DNA from: Flaviflagellibacter deserti
GTDB taxonomy: Bacteria > Pseudomonadota > Alphaproteobacteria > Rhizobiales > Methylopilaceae
NCBI RefSeq assembly: GCF_042652085.1
Contig: NZ_JBHSJF010000006.1
Location: 1,178,001-1,242,000 of the forward strand
Direction: 5' to 3'
Length of the DNA: 64,000 nt
Shown in pieces: positions 22,950 through 31,354 of this stretch. A model generated the notes under the pieces. That model was not told the DNA's origin. It saw only the letters and a list, made by a program, of their open reading frames with translations, and searched no databases. Position numbers and translations under genes: made by a program. How positions within the stretch are numbered: position 1 is the stretch's first letter; the number at the start of each line of letters is the position of its first letter.

Positions 22950-24236
22950 ATGTCTATCGACCATGACCCTTCAGGGCATGAAACCACCGGCTGGGCCATG
23001 CTTGACGATGGCTTGCTGCACCAGTTGCTCGCCGAGTTCTCCACCTTCGGCGGTTTGCCGAACGGCGGCGTGCACCGGCTGACCGCCTCCGCCGAGGATG
23101 GAGCCGCACGCGACCACCTCCGTGTCTGGCTGCTCGGCGAAGGAGCGGAGGTTCGCGTCGATCGTGCAGGTAACATGTTCGGCCTGTTCGACCTGGCTGG
23201 CCCCGGCGCCCCGATCGTGATGTGCGGATCGCATCTCGACACCCAGCCGAACGGTGGAAAACTGGATGGCGCACTTGGTGTCGCCGCGGCGTGCTGCACG
23301 GCACGGTCCTTGCTTTTTCTGAAGCGAGATGGACACGCGTTCGAGGTGAATTTCTGCGTGGTGAATTGGACGAATGAGGAAGGCGCCCGGTTTCGGCCGA
23401 GCCTGCTTGGCAGCGGCAGCTATGTCGGCGCGATCGCGCTCGACGCCGCGCTTGCCGCAGCCGACGACGACGGCGTGACGGCCGGCGAGGCGCTGGCCGC
23501 GATCGGCTATCTCGGCCAAGACGAGCCACCTCCCCTGCCTGCCGCCTATCTCGAACTGCATGTCGAGCAGGACGTGCGGCTCGAAGAGAACGGCGCGCAG
23601 ATTGGCATCGTCGTCCGCAATTGGGGCGCCGCGAAGCTCGACGTCGTGTTCACCGGCGAGCAGACGCATACCGGGCCGGGGTCAATGGCGCGGAGACGAG
23701 ACGCGCTCCTGGGTGCCGCCCACGCCGTTACCGCGATCCGCGCCCTCGCCGACCGGTGGCCCGGTGCCCTCCATACGTCCGTCGCGCGAATGCTATTGTC
23801 GCCCAATTCGCCGAACACCGTGGCTGCCCGCGTGGAGATGAGCGTCGAGATCCGGTCCGCCGACGATGCGATCCTGTCGGCTGCGCACGAGGCCGCGAAT
23901 GTCCTGCTTCAGGAAGCGGCGGAAGCTGCCGGCATTGCGTGCGCGATCGCATCCGAAACCAGGCGCGGCATCCGCATGCTGCCCGGCGAGATCGCCGACC
24001 TGACACGGACCTGTGCACGGGAAGCGGGCTACGTCACGATGGATGTCGATACTGTCGCGGGCCATGACGCCCTGAGCTTTCTTGGACGTTGCCCAACCGG
24101 GTTGATCTTCGTGCCCAGCGTCGACGGGATCGCGCATAATCCGCGCGAGGAGACGGCGGCGGCCGACCTCGCGGCGGGTCTCGACACGCTGATTCGGGCG
24201 GCGTTCGCACTGTGCTCCGGCGACCGCAAGGCATGA
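22950..24236 (+). CDS. M20-family amidase, N-carbamoyl-L-amino acid hydrolase / beta-ureidopropionase type
   Basis: A 428-residue metal-dependent hydrolase that removes the carbamoyl group from N-carbamoyl amino acids, giving ammonia, CO2 and an amine acid. The start at 22950 replaces a longer reading from 22926. Metal ligands of the family are visible: His95 and Asp106 in GSHLDTQPNGGKLDGALG, Glu143/144 in WTNEEGARF, and a later His in LELHVEQ. The lid domain pattern GEQTHTGPGSMARRRDAL is also typical. It starts a three-gene plus-strand unit with two kinases, overlapping the next start by four bases. The exact substrate (hydantoin-derived, pyrimidine-derived or ureido compound) is not decided; allantoate amidohydrolase is a close alternative. 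Confidence 0.88.
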   Translation: MSIDHDPSGHETTGWAMLDDGLLHQLLAEFSTFGGLPNGGVHRLTASAEDGAARDHLRVWLLGEGAEVRVDRAGNMFGLFDLAGPGAPIVMCGSHLDTQPNGGKLDGALGVAAACCTARSLLFLKRDGHAFEVNFCVVNWTNEEGARFRPSLLGSGSYVGAIALDAALAAADDDGVTAGEALAAIGYLGQDEPPPLPAAYLELHVEQDVRLEENGAQIGIVVRNWGAAKLDVVFTGEQTHTGPGSMARRRDALLGAAHAVTAIRALADRWPGALHTSVARMLLSPNSPNTVAARVEMSVEIRSADDAILSAAHEAANVLLQEAAEAAGIACAIASETRRGIRMLPGEIADLTRTCAREAGYVTMDVDTVAGHDALSFLGRCPTGLIFVPSVDGIAHNPREETAAADLAAGLDTLIRAAFALCSGDRKA

Positions 24237-25192
24237 CACCGTTCGGACAGGCCGCGACCGCATTCGACCGCCGTGCCGAGGCGGCCATCACGCATGTGCC
24301 AGGGCTCGCGGATCGCGGAGTGTCCTATGCGCTTGCGGCGGCGGCGATCTGCTCGCCGGTGCATCGCGGCGTCGCGTCGGACTGCATTCTCATCGACGCG
24401 GGCGGCGAACGTATCTTTCTCAAGGCGCTGAACGAGGACATGGCGGGAGATGTTTCGGTACCCCAGTCGATCGCGGCGGCGAAAGTCGCGGCCGATCTGG
24501 GCGTGGCGCCGGCTATCGTGATCGACCAGTCCGGAAGCGGCATCGCCGGCTTTGAGTATTTGCCGCCTCCATGGCGATACGCCCATGTCGGCGACTTGAA
24601 GACGCCGGGCGTGATCGGACGTGTGCTGGACGCCAGGCAACGGCTGCACGACGGCCCTCGACTAGGATGGCGGTTCGATGTGTTCGCGCGCATCGAGCAA
24701 TTGGCGGCCTCGGCGGTCGAAAGCGGCGCGCCGCTGCCCGGCGATCTGGACTGGCTGTTAGGCAATGCCCGTGCGGTGAAGGCCGCGATCGAGGCGGCCG
24801 GATACGACCTCGCCTTCTGCCACAACGACGGCATCGCCTCGAACATCATGCTGGGGCCGGACGGCGCGGTGCGTCTGGTCGATTTCGATCTCGCGGGCGA
24901 CAACGATCCCTGGTTCGATGTCGCGAGCCTTCTCAACGAGGCATTCCAGTTCGACGCCGAAAAAGCGGACGCGATAGGGCATTATGCTGGGCGGTTCGAC
25001 GAACGCCTGCTGAACCGCTGCCGCGCCTACGGAGCGGTCGACGATCTCGCCTGGGGCATCTGGGGCGTGCTGCGCAGCACAACCTCGGCGCGCACGAACA
25101 TCGAGTTCTTCAAATACGGACAGTGGCGATTGCTGCGCTGTCGCTCGACCATGTCCCACTGGGATTTCGAAGCATGGCTCAGGCGGCTGTGA
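24233..25192 (+). CDS. APH/choline-kinase-like phosphotransferase (first of two)
   Basis: A 319-residue kinase-fold protein starting MTPFGQAATAF at 24233, coupled to the amidase by ATGA. It carries the Brenner motif as FCHNDGIASNIM (HxDx4N-like) and the metal-binding DFD in RLVDFDLAGDNDPWFDVASL. The N-lobe is short of a clear glycine loop, as common in choline or aminoglycoside kinases. These enzymes phosphorylate hydroxyl groups of small amines or alcohols with ATP. It overlaps the start of the next kinase by 19 bases. The substrate is unknown; the pair with an amidase suggests phosphorylation of an amino alcohol released from the amide. Confidence 0.8.
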   Translation: MTPFGQAATAFDRRAEAAITHVPGLADRGVSYALAAAAICSPVHRGVASDCILIDAGGERIFLKALNEDMAGDVSVPQSIAAAKVAADLGVAPAIVIDQSGSGIAGFEYLPPPWRYAHVGDLKTPGVIGRVLDARQRLHDGPRLGWRFDVFARIEQLAASAVESGAPLPGDLDWLLGNARAVKAAIEAAGYDLAFCHNDGIASNIMLGPDGAVRLVDFDLAGDNDPWFDVASLLNEAFQFDAEKADAIGHYAGRFDERLLNRCRAYGAVDDLAWGIWGVLRSTTSARTNIEFFKYGQWRLLRCRSTMSHWDFEAWLRRL

Positions 25193-26148
25193 CGACGGAA
25201 CCGACTTTTTCCATGAAACAGATCGGAGATGCTGCGACCGACGCCGAGAGGGCGATCGAAGGGGTGCTGGCGAAAATGCCGGCTTGGGCCGGAGAACCTA
25301 TCCGTTACCAGCCCGTATCGGGTGGTATCAGCAACGCCAACTGGCGCGTCTCGGTCGACGGGCACGAGATCGATTATTTCGTGAAGGTGCCGGGCCGCGG
25401 TACCGAGATGTTCATCGAGCGAAACGCCGCCAACAATGCCAGCCGCCGCGCGCATGAAAGCGGCGTCGGCGCGCGCGTGGTGGATTTCCTCGTCGACGAC
25501 GGCATCGAGATCTTCCAGTTCGTCGAGGGATACCGCGCTTCCACCAATCTGGATTTCATGCGCCCGACCGTGCGGATGAACGCGTTGAAAGGCCTGAAGG
25601 CGTTCAACGACAGCCCGCGCCTCGACCTGACCAAGACGATCTTCGACCTGATCGACGAGCACCTCCACCAGATCGCCGAGCTCGATGGCTATGAGCCGCC
25701 GGACTTCGCCTGGCTGAAGGCGCAGTACGAGAACGCGCGCGCGGCGGTATCCGCATCGGGACTCGACCTCGTTCCATGCATGAACGACACCCTCGCCGGC
25801 AATTTCATGCTCGGACCGGATGACGAGGTGATGCTGGTTGATTTCGAATATGCGTCTAACAACGACCGGGCCTATGAACTCGCCAACTGGTTCGGAGAGA
25901 TGTTCTTCCCGCGCACGGTCGAACGGGAGCTCGTCGAGGCGTATTACGGGTCCTGCACGCCGCAGATCGAGGCGCGCATCGCGGTGATGAAGGCGCTGGC
26001 TGACCTCAAATGGTCGAGTTGGGCGATGGTGCAGGAACGGGTGTCGGCGATCGATTTCGACTTCCATAAATACGGCGTCTGGAAGCACATGCGGGCGAGA
26101 ACCGTGATGCACCATCCCGACTGGCCGGAATGGCTGCGCAGCCTCTAG
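25174..26148 (+). CDS. APH/choline-kinase-like phosphotransferase (second of two)
   Basis: A 324-residue kinase-fold protein. The start at 25174 lies inside the previous gene; MKQIGDAAT at 25213 is an alternative. Motifs: ISNANWRVSVDG near the nucleotide loop, YFVKVPGRGTEMFI with the ATP-binding Lys, VPCMNDTLAGNFML as catalytic loop (an Asn-Asp in place of His-x-Asp), and MLVDFEYASNNDRAYELANWF as metal site. This matches choline/ethanolamine-kinase-like proteins (LicA type). Its stop codon shares the palindrome CTAG with the stop of the convergent gene at 26145. Confidence 0.82.
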   Translation: MAQAAVTTEPTFSMKQIGDAATDAERAIEGVLAKMPAWAGEPIRYQPVSGGISNANWRVSVDGHEIDYFVKVPGRGTEMFIERNAANNASRRAHESGVGARVVDFLVDDGIEIFQFVEGYRASTNLDFMRPTVRMNALKGLKAFNDSPRLDLTKTIFDLIDEHLHQIAELDGYEPPDFAWLKAQYENARAAVSASGLDLVPCMNDTLAGNFMLGPDDEVMLVDFEYASNNDRAYELANWFGEMFFPRTVERELVEAYYGSCTPQIEARIAVMKALADLKWSSWAMVQERVSAIDFDFHKYGVWKHMRARTVMHHPDWPEWLRSL

Positions 26149-26456
26149 GACGCGATCGTCTGCTCGTCGCGCACCTTGTAGAGGAAGACACAAGCGCAGT
26201 CCGGGCCAGAAACGCTGAACGGAGCCGGATTGACCCGGAACTGCTGAGTCATGAAGCGGTAAATCATCGCTGCCGCTTGCGGTGTCATCGCCGGTTTCCA
26301 GAGCCAGATGTCGGCGCTCTCGTCGACCTTGCCCGACTCGAACATCGCCGCGCGCGGATCTGAGCAGGTGCCAACCTGCCAATCTTCCGCGCGGCCGCCG
26401 AATTCCTTGATGTACATCAGGAACTCGAACTTGATTTGCTGGACGCTGAAGACCAT
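26145..26456 (-). CDS. Conserved hypothetical protein, last gene of the amide operon
   Basis: A 103-residue soluble protein: VQQIKFEFLMYIKEFGGRAEDWQVGTCSDP in part, then AAAMIYRFMTQQF and PDCACVFLYKV. The pattern I.FEF..YIKEFGG...DW.VG...DP is that of a conserved bacterial protein with unknown role. It ends the long minus-strand operon, five bases after the Sel1 gene, and its stop overlaps the stop of the convergent kinase gene. Whether it acts with the formamidase-like enzyme is open. Confidence 0.65.
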   Translation of the reverse strand: MVFSVQQIKFEFLMYIKEFGGRAEDWQVGTCSDPRAAMFESGKVDESADIWLWKPAMTPQAAAMIYRFMTQQFRVNPAPFSVSGPDCACVFLYKVRDEQTIAS

Positions 26457-26461
26457 CGCGA

Positions 26462-27160
26462 TCAGCCCGGGATCGGGTTGAGTTTGAGCTGGCCTGGATC
26501 CTGCGGCACCCGCCCCCGAAAACGGTCGAGCATGACGAACGCGTCGTTCTTCTCGTCGCTCGACATCTGGTCGACGACGCCGTCGAGAGCCTTGAGGGCG
26601 TTGCCGACTCCATGCTGCGCCGCGAGGGACAGCCAGACGAACGCCTTGACCCGGCTTTTCTCGACGCCAGTGCCGTTGGCATACATGAAGCCTAGCCGCG
26701 CCTGCGCGGGATAGTGGCCGGCCGCCGCAGCACGCTCATACCACTGGGCGGCGACCGCCTCGTCCTGCGGCACGCCCTGCCCCTTGCCATACAGCGCCGC
26801 GAGATTGAAACAGGCATAGAGGTCGCCCTGCTCCGCAGCCTTGCGCAGCCAGATCGCGCCCTGCTCGAAATCAGCCGGAGCGCCCTGCCCCATCACCAGC
26901 ATGGCGCCGAGATTGGTCTGCGCCTGCACGTGCCCCTGTTCGGAGGCGCGGCGATACCAGTCGAGCGCGGTCTGCAGCGAAGACGTGACACCATGGCCAT
27001 TCGCGTAAAGCGAACCGAGCCAGACCTGCGCCTCGGCATCACCGCCTGCCGCAAGTTCCGAGAAGATCGCCAGTGCGGAGCGATAGTCCTTCGCCCAGTA
27101 CGCGGCCACGCCGTCGGCGTTGGTCACGCCAGTCGGTTTGTCGAGCGTCATGACGGCCAT
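26462..27160 (-). CDS. Sel1-like repeat protein
   Basis: A 232-residue protein built from about five Sel1 repeats of 36 residues (AEAQVWLGSLYANGHGV, VQAQTNLGAMLVMGQGA, YACFNLAALYGKGQGV, YPAQARLGFMYANGTGV). Such helical solenoids bind other proteins. A GAGGTAAGGA site precedes the ATG. No signal peptide is seen, so it acts in the cytoplasm. Position between the Rieske-like gene and the last gene of the operon, with gaps of three to five bases, implies function with the amide-degrading enzymes, perhaps as an assembly scaffold. That role is inference. Confidence 0.85.
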   Translation of the reverse strand: MAVMTLDKPTGVTNADGVAAYWAKDYRSALAIFSELAAGGDAEAQVWLGSLYANGHGVTSSLQTALDWYRRASEQGHVQAQTNLGAMLVMGQGAPADFEQGAIWLRKAAEQGDLYACFNLAALYGKGQGVPQDEAVAAQWYERAAAAGHYPAQARLGFMYANGTGVEKSRVKAFVWLSLAAQHGVGNALKALDGVVDQMSSDEKNDAFVMLDRFRGRVPQDPGQLKLNPIPG

Positions 27161-27163
27161 TCC

Positions 27164-28261
27164 TTACCTCGGATTGCTGTAGAGCGGTTCGACGATGAAC
27201 GGCGTCGGCCTTGTCAGGATGCCGTCGACCAGCCGACGCTGCGCCCAGAGCCCGATGGCGTTCGGCTGAAGCGGCGGCGGTGTGCCGATCGTGTTCGGCT
27301 GCGAAGCGGTTGCCCATTGAACGAGTTCGCGGTGTCGTGCTTCCGCCGCTCCGGCACGCTGGCGCAGGTCGCCAATCCAGCGGTCAAGAAACGATGTCTC
27401 GCCGCCGGTCGCGCCGTAGACGCTGATCCGGCAGAGGGTCCGGCCGATCGCTGTCGGCTGGAGGATGACGACGCAAGTCTCGTCCTCGGTCGCGATCAGG
27501 ATCACGCCTGGAAACAGCCACGCCGTCCGGACGCCTTCGCCGGTCGAGAGCAATCCGGACGCCATGATCCAGCCGTCCTGTTCCTCGATGGGCGATCCGC
27601 CGGAGAGATGTTCACCGAGGAGCTTCCAGTCGGCATCGAATTCCAGCCATTGTTCACCCAGCCGCCGGTTTCTGGAATTGTCGAAGAACGCCGATACGGG
27701 AAGCGTGCCGATACCGCTCTCGAATGCGCGGGGTGCATGATCGACATTGGCGAAGATCAACGGTCCCCAACTGCGGAGGTTGACCGGGAAAAGCCGCTCG
27801 GGGCGAAGACCGAAATATTGGTGCATCTCCGGCGTATCGTCGCCGAGCTCCGTGGCGCTGATCGGCTTGCGATCGCGGCTGTAACCGCATGAGGTGAACG
27901 AGCATGCGGTCTTCTTGCCGCCCTGGCATTGCAGCGGCACGACGCGGCAGCCGCCATGCTGCGCCTTGTTGAACCGGCCGGCGATGCCGCCGTCGTTGAG
28001 GCGCTGCACGTGCAGACCATGATGGCCGATCGTATAGGGCAGGATGTCGCCCGCGTTCGGGATGTCGTCGTGAACGCCGATGCCGATCCATTGCCGGCTC
28101 CAGATCGCCTCGTCTTCCAGGAAATAGAAGTGCAGCGAGCGGAAGCTCGCAGGTGGCAGGCTGTGCGCCTCGCCGAGCGGCGCGACCGCATCCGCATAGA
28201 AAGCCGCCTCGGTGAGGTCGTGGCCCTCATCGAAATAGCCGAGATCAGGACGACGCGACAT
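27164..28261 (-). CDS. Rieske-oxygenase-like protein lacking the usual metal ligands
   Basis: A 365-residue protein with the layout of a ring-hydroxylating oxygenase alpha subunit: FYFLEDEAIWSRQWIGIGVHDD at the start, a Rieske-like region at 95 to 135, SWGPLIFANVD at 165 to 174 and DWKLLGEH at 211. The canonical C-x-H and C-x2-H cluster ligands are not intact: the first Cys is Ala100 (His102 remains), and the second pair reads C120-x4-C125; extra Cys lie at 105 and 112. The E-N-x2-E-x-Y-H-x4-H iron motif is also absent (GEHLSGGSPIEEQ). It may bind a different cluster or zinc, or be a non-catalytic partner. It is 70 bases downstream of the formamidase-like gene. Confidence 0.65.
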   Translation of the reverse strand: MSRRPDLGYFDEGHDLTEAAFYADAVAPLGEAHSLPPASFRSLHFYFLEDEAIWSRQWIGIGVHDDIPNAGDILPYTIGHHGLHVQRLNDGGIAGRFNKAQHGGCRVVPLQCQGGKKTACSFTSCGYSRDRKPISATELGDDTPEMHQYFGLRPERLFPVNLRSWGPLIFANVDHAPRAFESGIGTLPVSAFFDNSRNRRLGEQWLEFDADWKLLGEHLSGGSPIEEQDGWIMASGLLSTGEGVRTAWLFPGVILIATEDETCVVILQPTAIGRTLCRISVYGATGGETSFLDRWIGDLRQRAGAAEARHRELVQWATASQPNTIGTPPPLQPNAIGLWAQRRLVDGILTRPTPFIVEPLYSNPR

Positions 28262-28330
28262 TGGCTGATCCTGAGTGGAGGAGGCGCGCCCGCGAACAGG
28301 ACGCGGGCGCTTGTTGCTTGTTCCGACGCC

Positions 28331-30721
28331 TTAGCTGACCGCGGGGCTCTCGTAGTCGGCGCGACCGCGATACTTGACCGCATCGCCGGGAGCCGCAGGC
28401 AACGGGCCGTCCTGCATGAAGCGGTTGAGAACGTTCCCCACTAGGGTGGAGATGTTGTTCTTGCCGTTGTTCCAGGGCAGCGAACCGCAGAACGCGATCG
28501 AGCTGAACGAGAAGCACCCACCGCCGTTCGGCGTCTCGCAGAAGGTGATGTCGCCGCGCACACGCGGATGCGTGGTGCCGTCGAGACCCTGCTGGTTGAA
28601 GCCGAAATCCTCCATGACGAGGAGGTAAGCTTCGGTGTGGCGACCGGCCGATGTCGCGACCGTCAGGATGTGCGGGGGCGAACCGAGCATCGTGTCGACG
28701 ATGTCGAGTTCGAGACCGGCCGCACCGCCGCCGACGAGTCCGAAATTGCCTAGCTTCTCGTCGTAGTCGATGCCATCGAACGCCCAGCTGACGCGCGGGT
28801 CGTTGGATTCCGACAGACGGGTGAAGTAGCTCGAAATATCGAAGCCTTCCGACGACATGCCGACGCCCGCGACGGTATGTAGATAGCGGCCGCGATAGCG
28901 CCACATGCCGCCGAGTTCGCCGGTGCTCTGGTGGTAGTATTCGCCTGGATCGGCGCGCCAGGTGCGGATGCCGGATTCGCAGCGCCGCATCTCGGTGACG
29001 ATGCCGCGACCGAGTTCGTCATAGGCCGGGTGGTAGGAGTGGACCCAATACCAGCCGTCGGCGCCCATATACATCAGGCGGCCGCCGCGCTGCGTGTAGT
29101 TGTGCAGCGCGTCGAGCTGCGGTCCGGAATTGTGCTCCGGATGCGAGCCCGTGATGATAACGTTGTAGTTCTCGAGCCGGGCGAGACCGTCATAGGTCAC
29201 GTCCTCGTCGGTGATGACGTCGTACTCGTAACCCATCTCCTCCAGCCAGTAGATGAGATGCAGGTCGGCCGGATACTGCCACGGCGCCTGGGCGAGGAAA
29301 TGGTCGTACTTCGGCCGGATCGAAAGAATCGGGCGCAGGCGGGACGAGAGCGAGATGCCGCTGCCGTCGGTGTGGGTATCGTAGATCGAGCCACCGTATT
29401 CACGGTGCTCGGCCAGGAACATGTTCTGGTGCTGCATGATCGGCACGCGGTAGACGAACAGCTCCGCCGCGCCGGCATTACAGGCGACGTGCTCGTTGGC
29501 GTAGGCCATATAGCTGATGGTCGGCACCATGACCGCGATCTTGGACTGCTCCTCGCCGACGCGGGGAACGATCCAGAACGGGATATACTCCTCGTCGCCT
29601 TCGCTCGTGGTTAGCTTGGCTGCGTAGAAGCGGCTCTTGATGTCGGTCGGCACCTCCCATTCGAAATCGGCGTCCCAGCGAGCATCGTCGACATCGTCGT
29701 CGTGAAAATGGATCGCGCCGTATTCGGACTGGGCGTGCTTCCAGTCGAACGTCGTGCCCTGCCAGTTATAGCCGGTCAGGCCACGCACCGGGCAGTTCAC
29801 CAGCCGGAAGCTGAAGCGGTACGGACCCTTGTCCTTGCCGATGAGGGTGTTGATGCCGTCGCCGAAATCCCACGACGCGACCATGCACTTCGCCAGTGTA
29901 TCGGTCGGGCCGACATGGCGGCGCTCCGACATGGCGGGCGAGGCGCCCATCTTCATCGTCTCGATCTCGGCGCGGCTGAGCGCGCGATTGCAGAGGCGCG
30001 GGCTGTCGATTTTGCCGTTGTATTTGTGGGTGTAGACGACGCCGGCCGGCATCGACGACTTGGCCAGCGGATCGGACGCATCGACCTTCTCAACGCTCGC
30101 GGCAAGGGTCAGCGGGATCGTCTCGTGGGTGATCCTGGTCGACAGGGTCTTCCGGACGGGCTCGATGACCGGATCGAGGGCGTAGACGATCTGCGGCTCG
30201 TGATAGAGCACCGCCTCGCCCGTCGCCGCGTCGAAGGTCGCGGCCACGAAGTGCCAGGCGTGATCGCGGATCGGCGCGCCTGTCGTGATCGTCTCGCCGT
30301 CGACGCGCAGTTCGAGGCAGCCGTCCGCGTTGATGAAGAGGCCGTAGCCCTTGCCGCCGGACCATTTGGTGACGATCGCCTGCGGGCCGTGCTTCCAATA
30401 GCGCGGATGGGTGCGCGGAATGGTCGGCCATATCCACGCCTGTAGCGTGAAGCTTTCGACGCGGAGCTGCGGAGCGTCCGCGACGAAGCCATACGAGCCG
30501 CCGTGAACAACCTGCTTCTTGCCCTTGTAGGTCTTGTTGACCGCGGCGCTGACCGGCTTCTCGATGTAACCGGGACCACGGGGATTGGTGTCGCCGTGGA
30601 TCATGTGAACGATCTCGGCGGTGTATTCGGCCGGCCCGTCGCAATTCACGTAGAACTTGATCTTATCTCCCGGGTGGACACCGAATTTGTCCGCATACCC
30701 TGTCAGCCTCATGGCGCACAT
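28331..30721 (-). CDS. N,N-dimethylformamidase-type amidase, large subunit
   Basis: A 796-residue protein of the DMFase beta-subunit family. A LamG-like beta-sandwich at about residues 80 to 245 (FTLQAWIWPT, HAWHFVAATFDAATGEAVLY) is followed by the catalytic domain. The 2-Tyr-1-carboxylate iron site described for Paracoccus DMFase seems conserved: Tyr407 in SYMAYAN, Tyr447 in SIYDTH and Glu529 in GSHPEH. The enzyme splits N-substituted formamides into formate and amine; its real substrate may differ. The usual small subunit of about 130 residues is not recognisable; the 147-residue protein upstream may take its place. It belongs to the importer operon. Confidence 0.88.
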   Translation of the reverse strand: MCAMRLTGYADKFGVHPGDKIKFYVNCDGPAEYTAEIVHMIHGDTNPRGPGYIEKPVSAAVNKTYKGKKQVVHGGSYGFVADAPQLRVESFTLQAWIWPTIPRTHPRYWKHGPQAIVTKWSGGKGYGLFINADGCLELRVDGETITTGAPIRDHAWHFVAATFDAATGEAVLYHEPQIVYALDPVIEPVRKTLSTRITHETIPLTLAASVEKVDASDPLAKSSMPAGVVYTHKYNGKIDSPRLCNRALSRAEIETMKMGASPAMSERRHVGPTDTLAKCMVASWDFGDGINTLIGKDKGPYRFSFRLVNCPVRGLTGYNWQGTTFDWKHAQSEYGAIHFHDDDVDDARWDADFEWEVPTDIKSRFYAAKLTTSEGDEEYIPFWIVPRVGEEQSKIAVMVPTISYMAYANEHVACNAGAAELFVYRVPIMQHQNMFLAEHREYGGSIYDTHTDGSGISLSSRLRPILSIRPKYDHFLAQAPWQYPADLHLIYWLEEMGYEYDVITDEDVTYDGLARLENYNVIITGSHPEHNSGPQLDALHNYTQRGGRLMYMGADGWYWVHSYHPAYDELGRGIVTEMRRCESGIRTWRADPGEYYHQSTGELGGMWRYRGRYLHTVAGVGMSSEGFDISSYFTRLSESNDPRVSWAFDGIDYDEKLGNFGLVGGGAAGLELDIVDTMLGSPPHILTVATSAGRHTEAYLLVMEDFGFNQQGLDGTTHPRVRGDITFCETPNGGGCFSFSSIAFCGSLPWNNGKNNISTLVGNVLNRFMQDGPLPAAPGDAVKYRGRADYESPAVS

Positions 30722-30841
30722 TGGAGTTATCCCTATTCAAAGGTCTGTTTCAGGCAAGTGTCTGCCCTTCGCGGCGAAGGCCACGTTTGGTCACTCGCTG
30801 ATGGATTCATGGCTCGGCGCCCGGCGCCGGGCCGTAGAGGG

Positions 30842-31285
30842 TCAGGTCACCGTGTAGTTGTCGGCGCGGCGCTTCCAACCCTCGTTGTACTGTTCCGGAT
30901 TGCCGTCATGTTCGGGCATCTCGTCGAGCCGCATCAGGAAGATGTCGTGCTGGATCTCCTGCTCGTCGTCGTAGACCTTGTCGCTGACGAATTCCGGCGG
31001 GACGCCGCGAATGCCCGACAGCCGGCCGATGCGCCATTCGGCATCGACCTTGGTGCAGATGACGACCAGCTTGCCCTTGGTCGGCGTGCCCCGCATGCGC
31101 AGCAGAACACGCTTGAGAACCGGATAGTCGTGGACGCCGCCCGAAATATCGGTCGTGTCGCCCGGAGTGCCGCATTCGAGTACGGAGAAGCCTGCGACCC
31201 CCTTCATGGAGTCAACGCAACGACGGTGTTCGTCGATAAGCTGCTGCCGCTCGGGCGTACCCTTCTTGGGTATGGAAATCGTCAT
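30842..31285 (-). CDS. Unknown 147-residue protein upstream of the formamidase-like gene
   Basis: The ATG at 31285 is preceded by GGAGCTGGAGA. The protein reads MTISIPKKGTPERQQLIDEH, then VLLRMRGTPTKGKLVVICTKVDAEWRIGRLSG in part and a charged C-terminus. No signal peptide, membrane segment or known motif. It lies between the ATPase gene urtE (69 bases away) and the large amidase subunit (120 bases), the place and size where a DMFase small subunit would be expected, although the sequence does not resemble the Paracoccus one. Possible partner subunit or regulator. Confidence 0.6.
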   Translation of the reverse strand: MTISIPKKGTPERQQLIDEHRRCVDSMKGVAGFSVLECGTPGDTTDISGGVHDYPVLKRVLLRMRGTPTKGKLVVICTKVDAEWRIGRLSGIRGVPPEFVSDKVYDDEQEIQHDIFLMRLDEMPEHDGNPEQYNEGWKRRADNYTVT

Positions 31286-31354
31286 TCTCCAGCTCCTCGT
31301 CGCATAAGGTGCGTTGAATTCCGGACGGCGTGAGCCGCCCGGCAACAGCAGACG

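Noticed and set aside
24571..25173. N-terminal extension of the second kinase
   Set aside because: It is an out-of-frame reading of the first kinase gene; the protein starts at 25174 or 25213.
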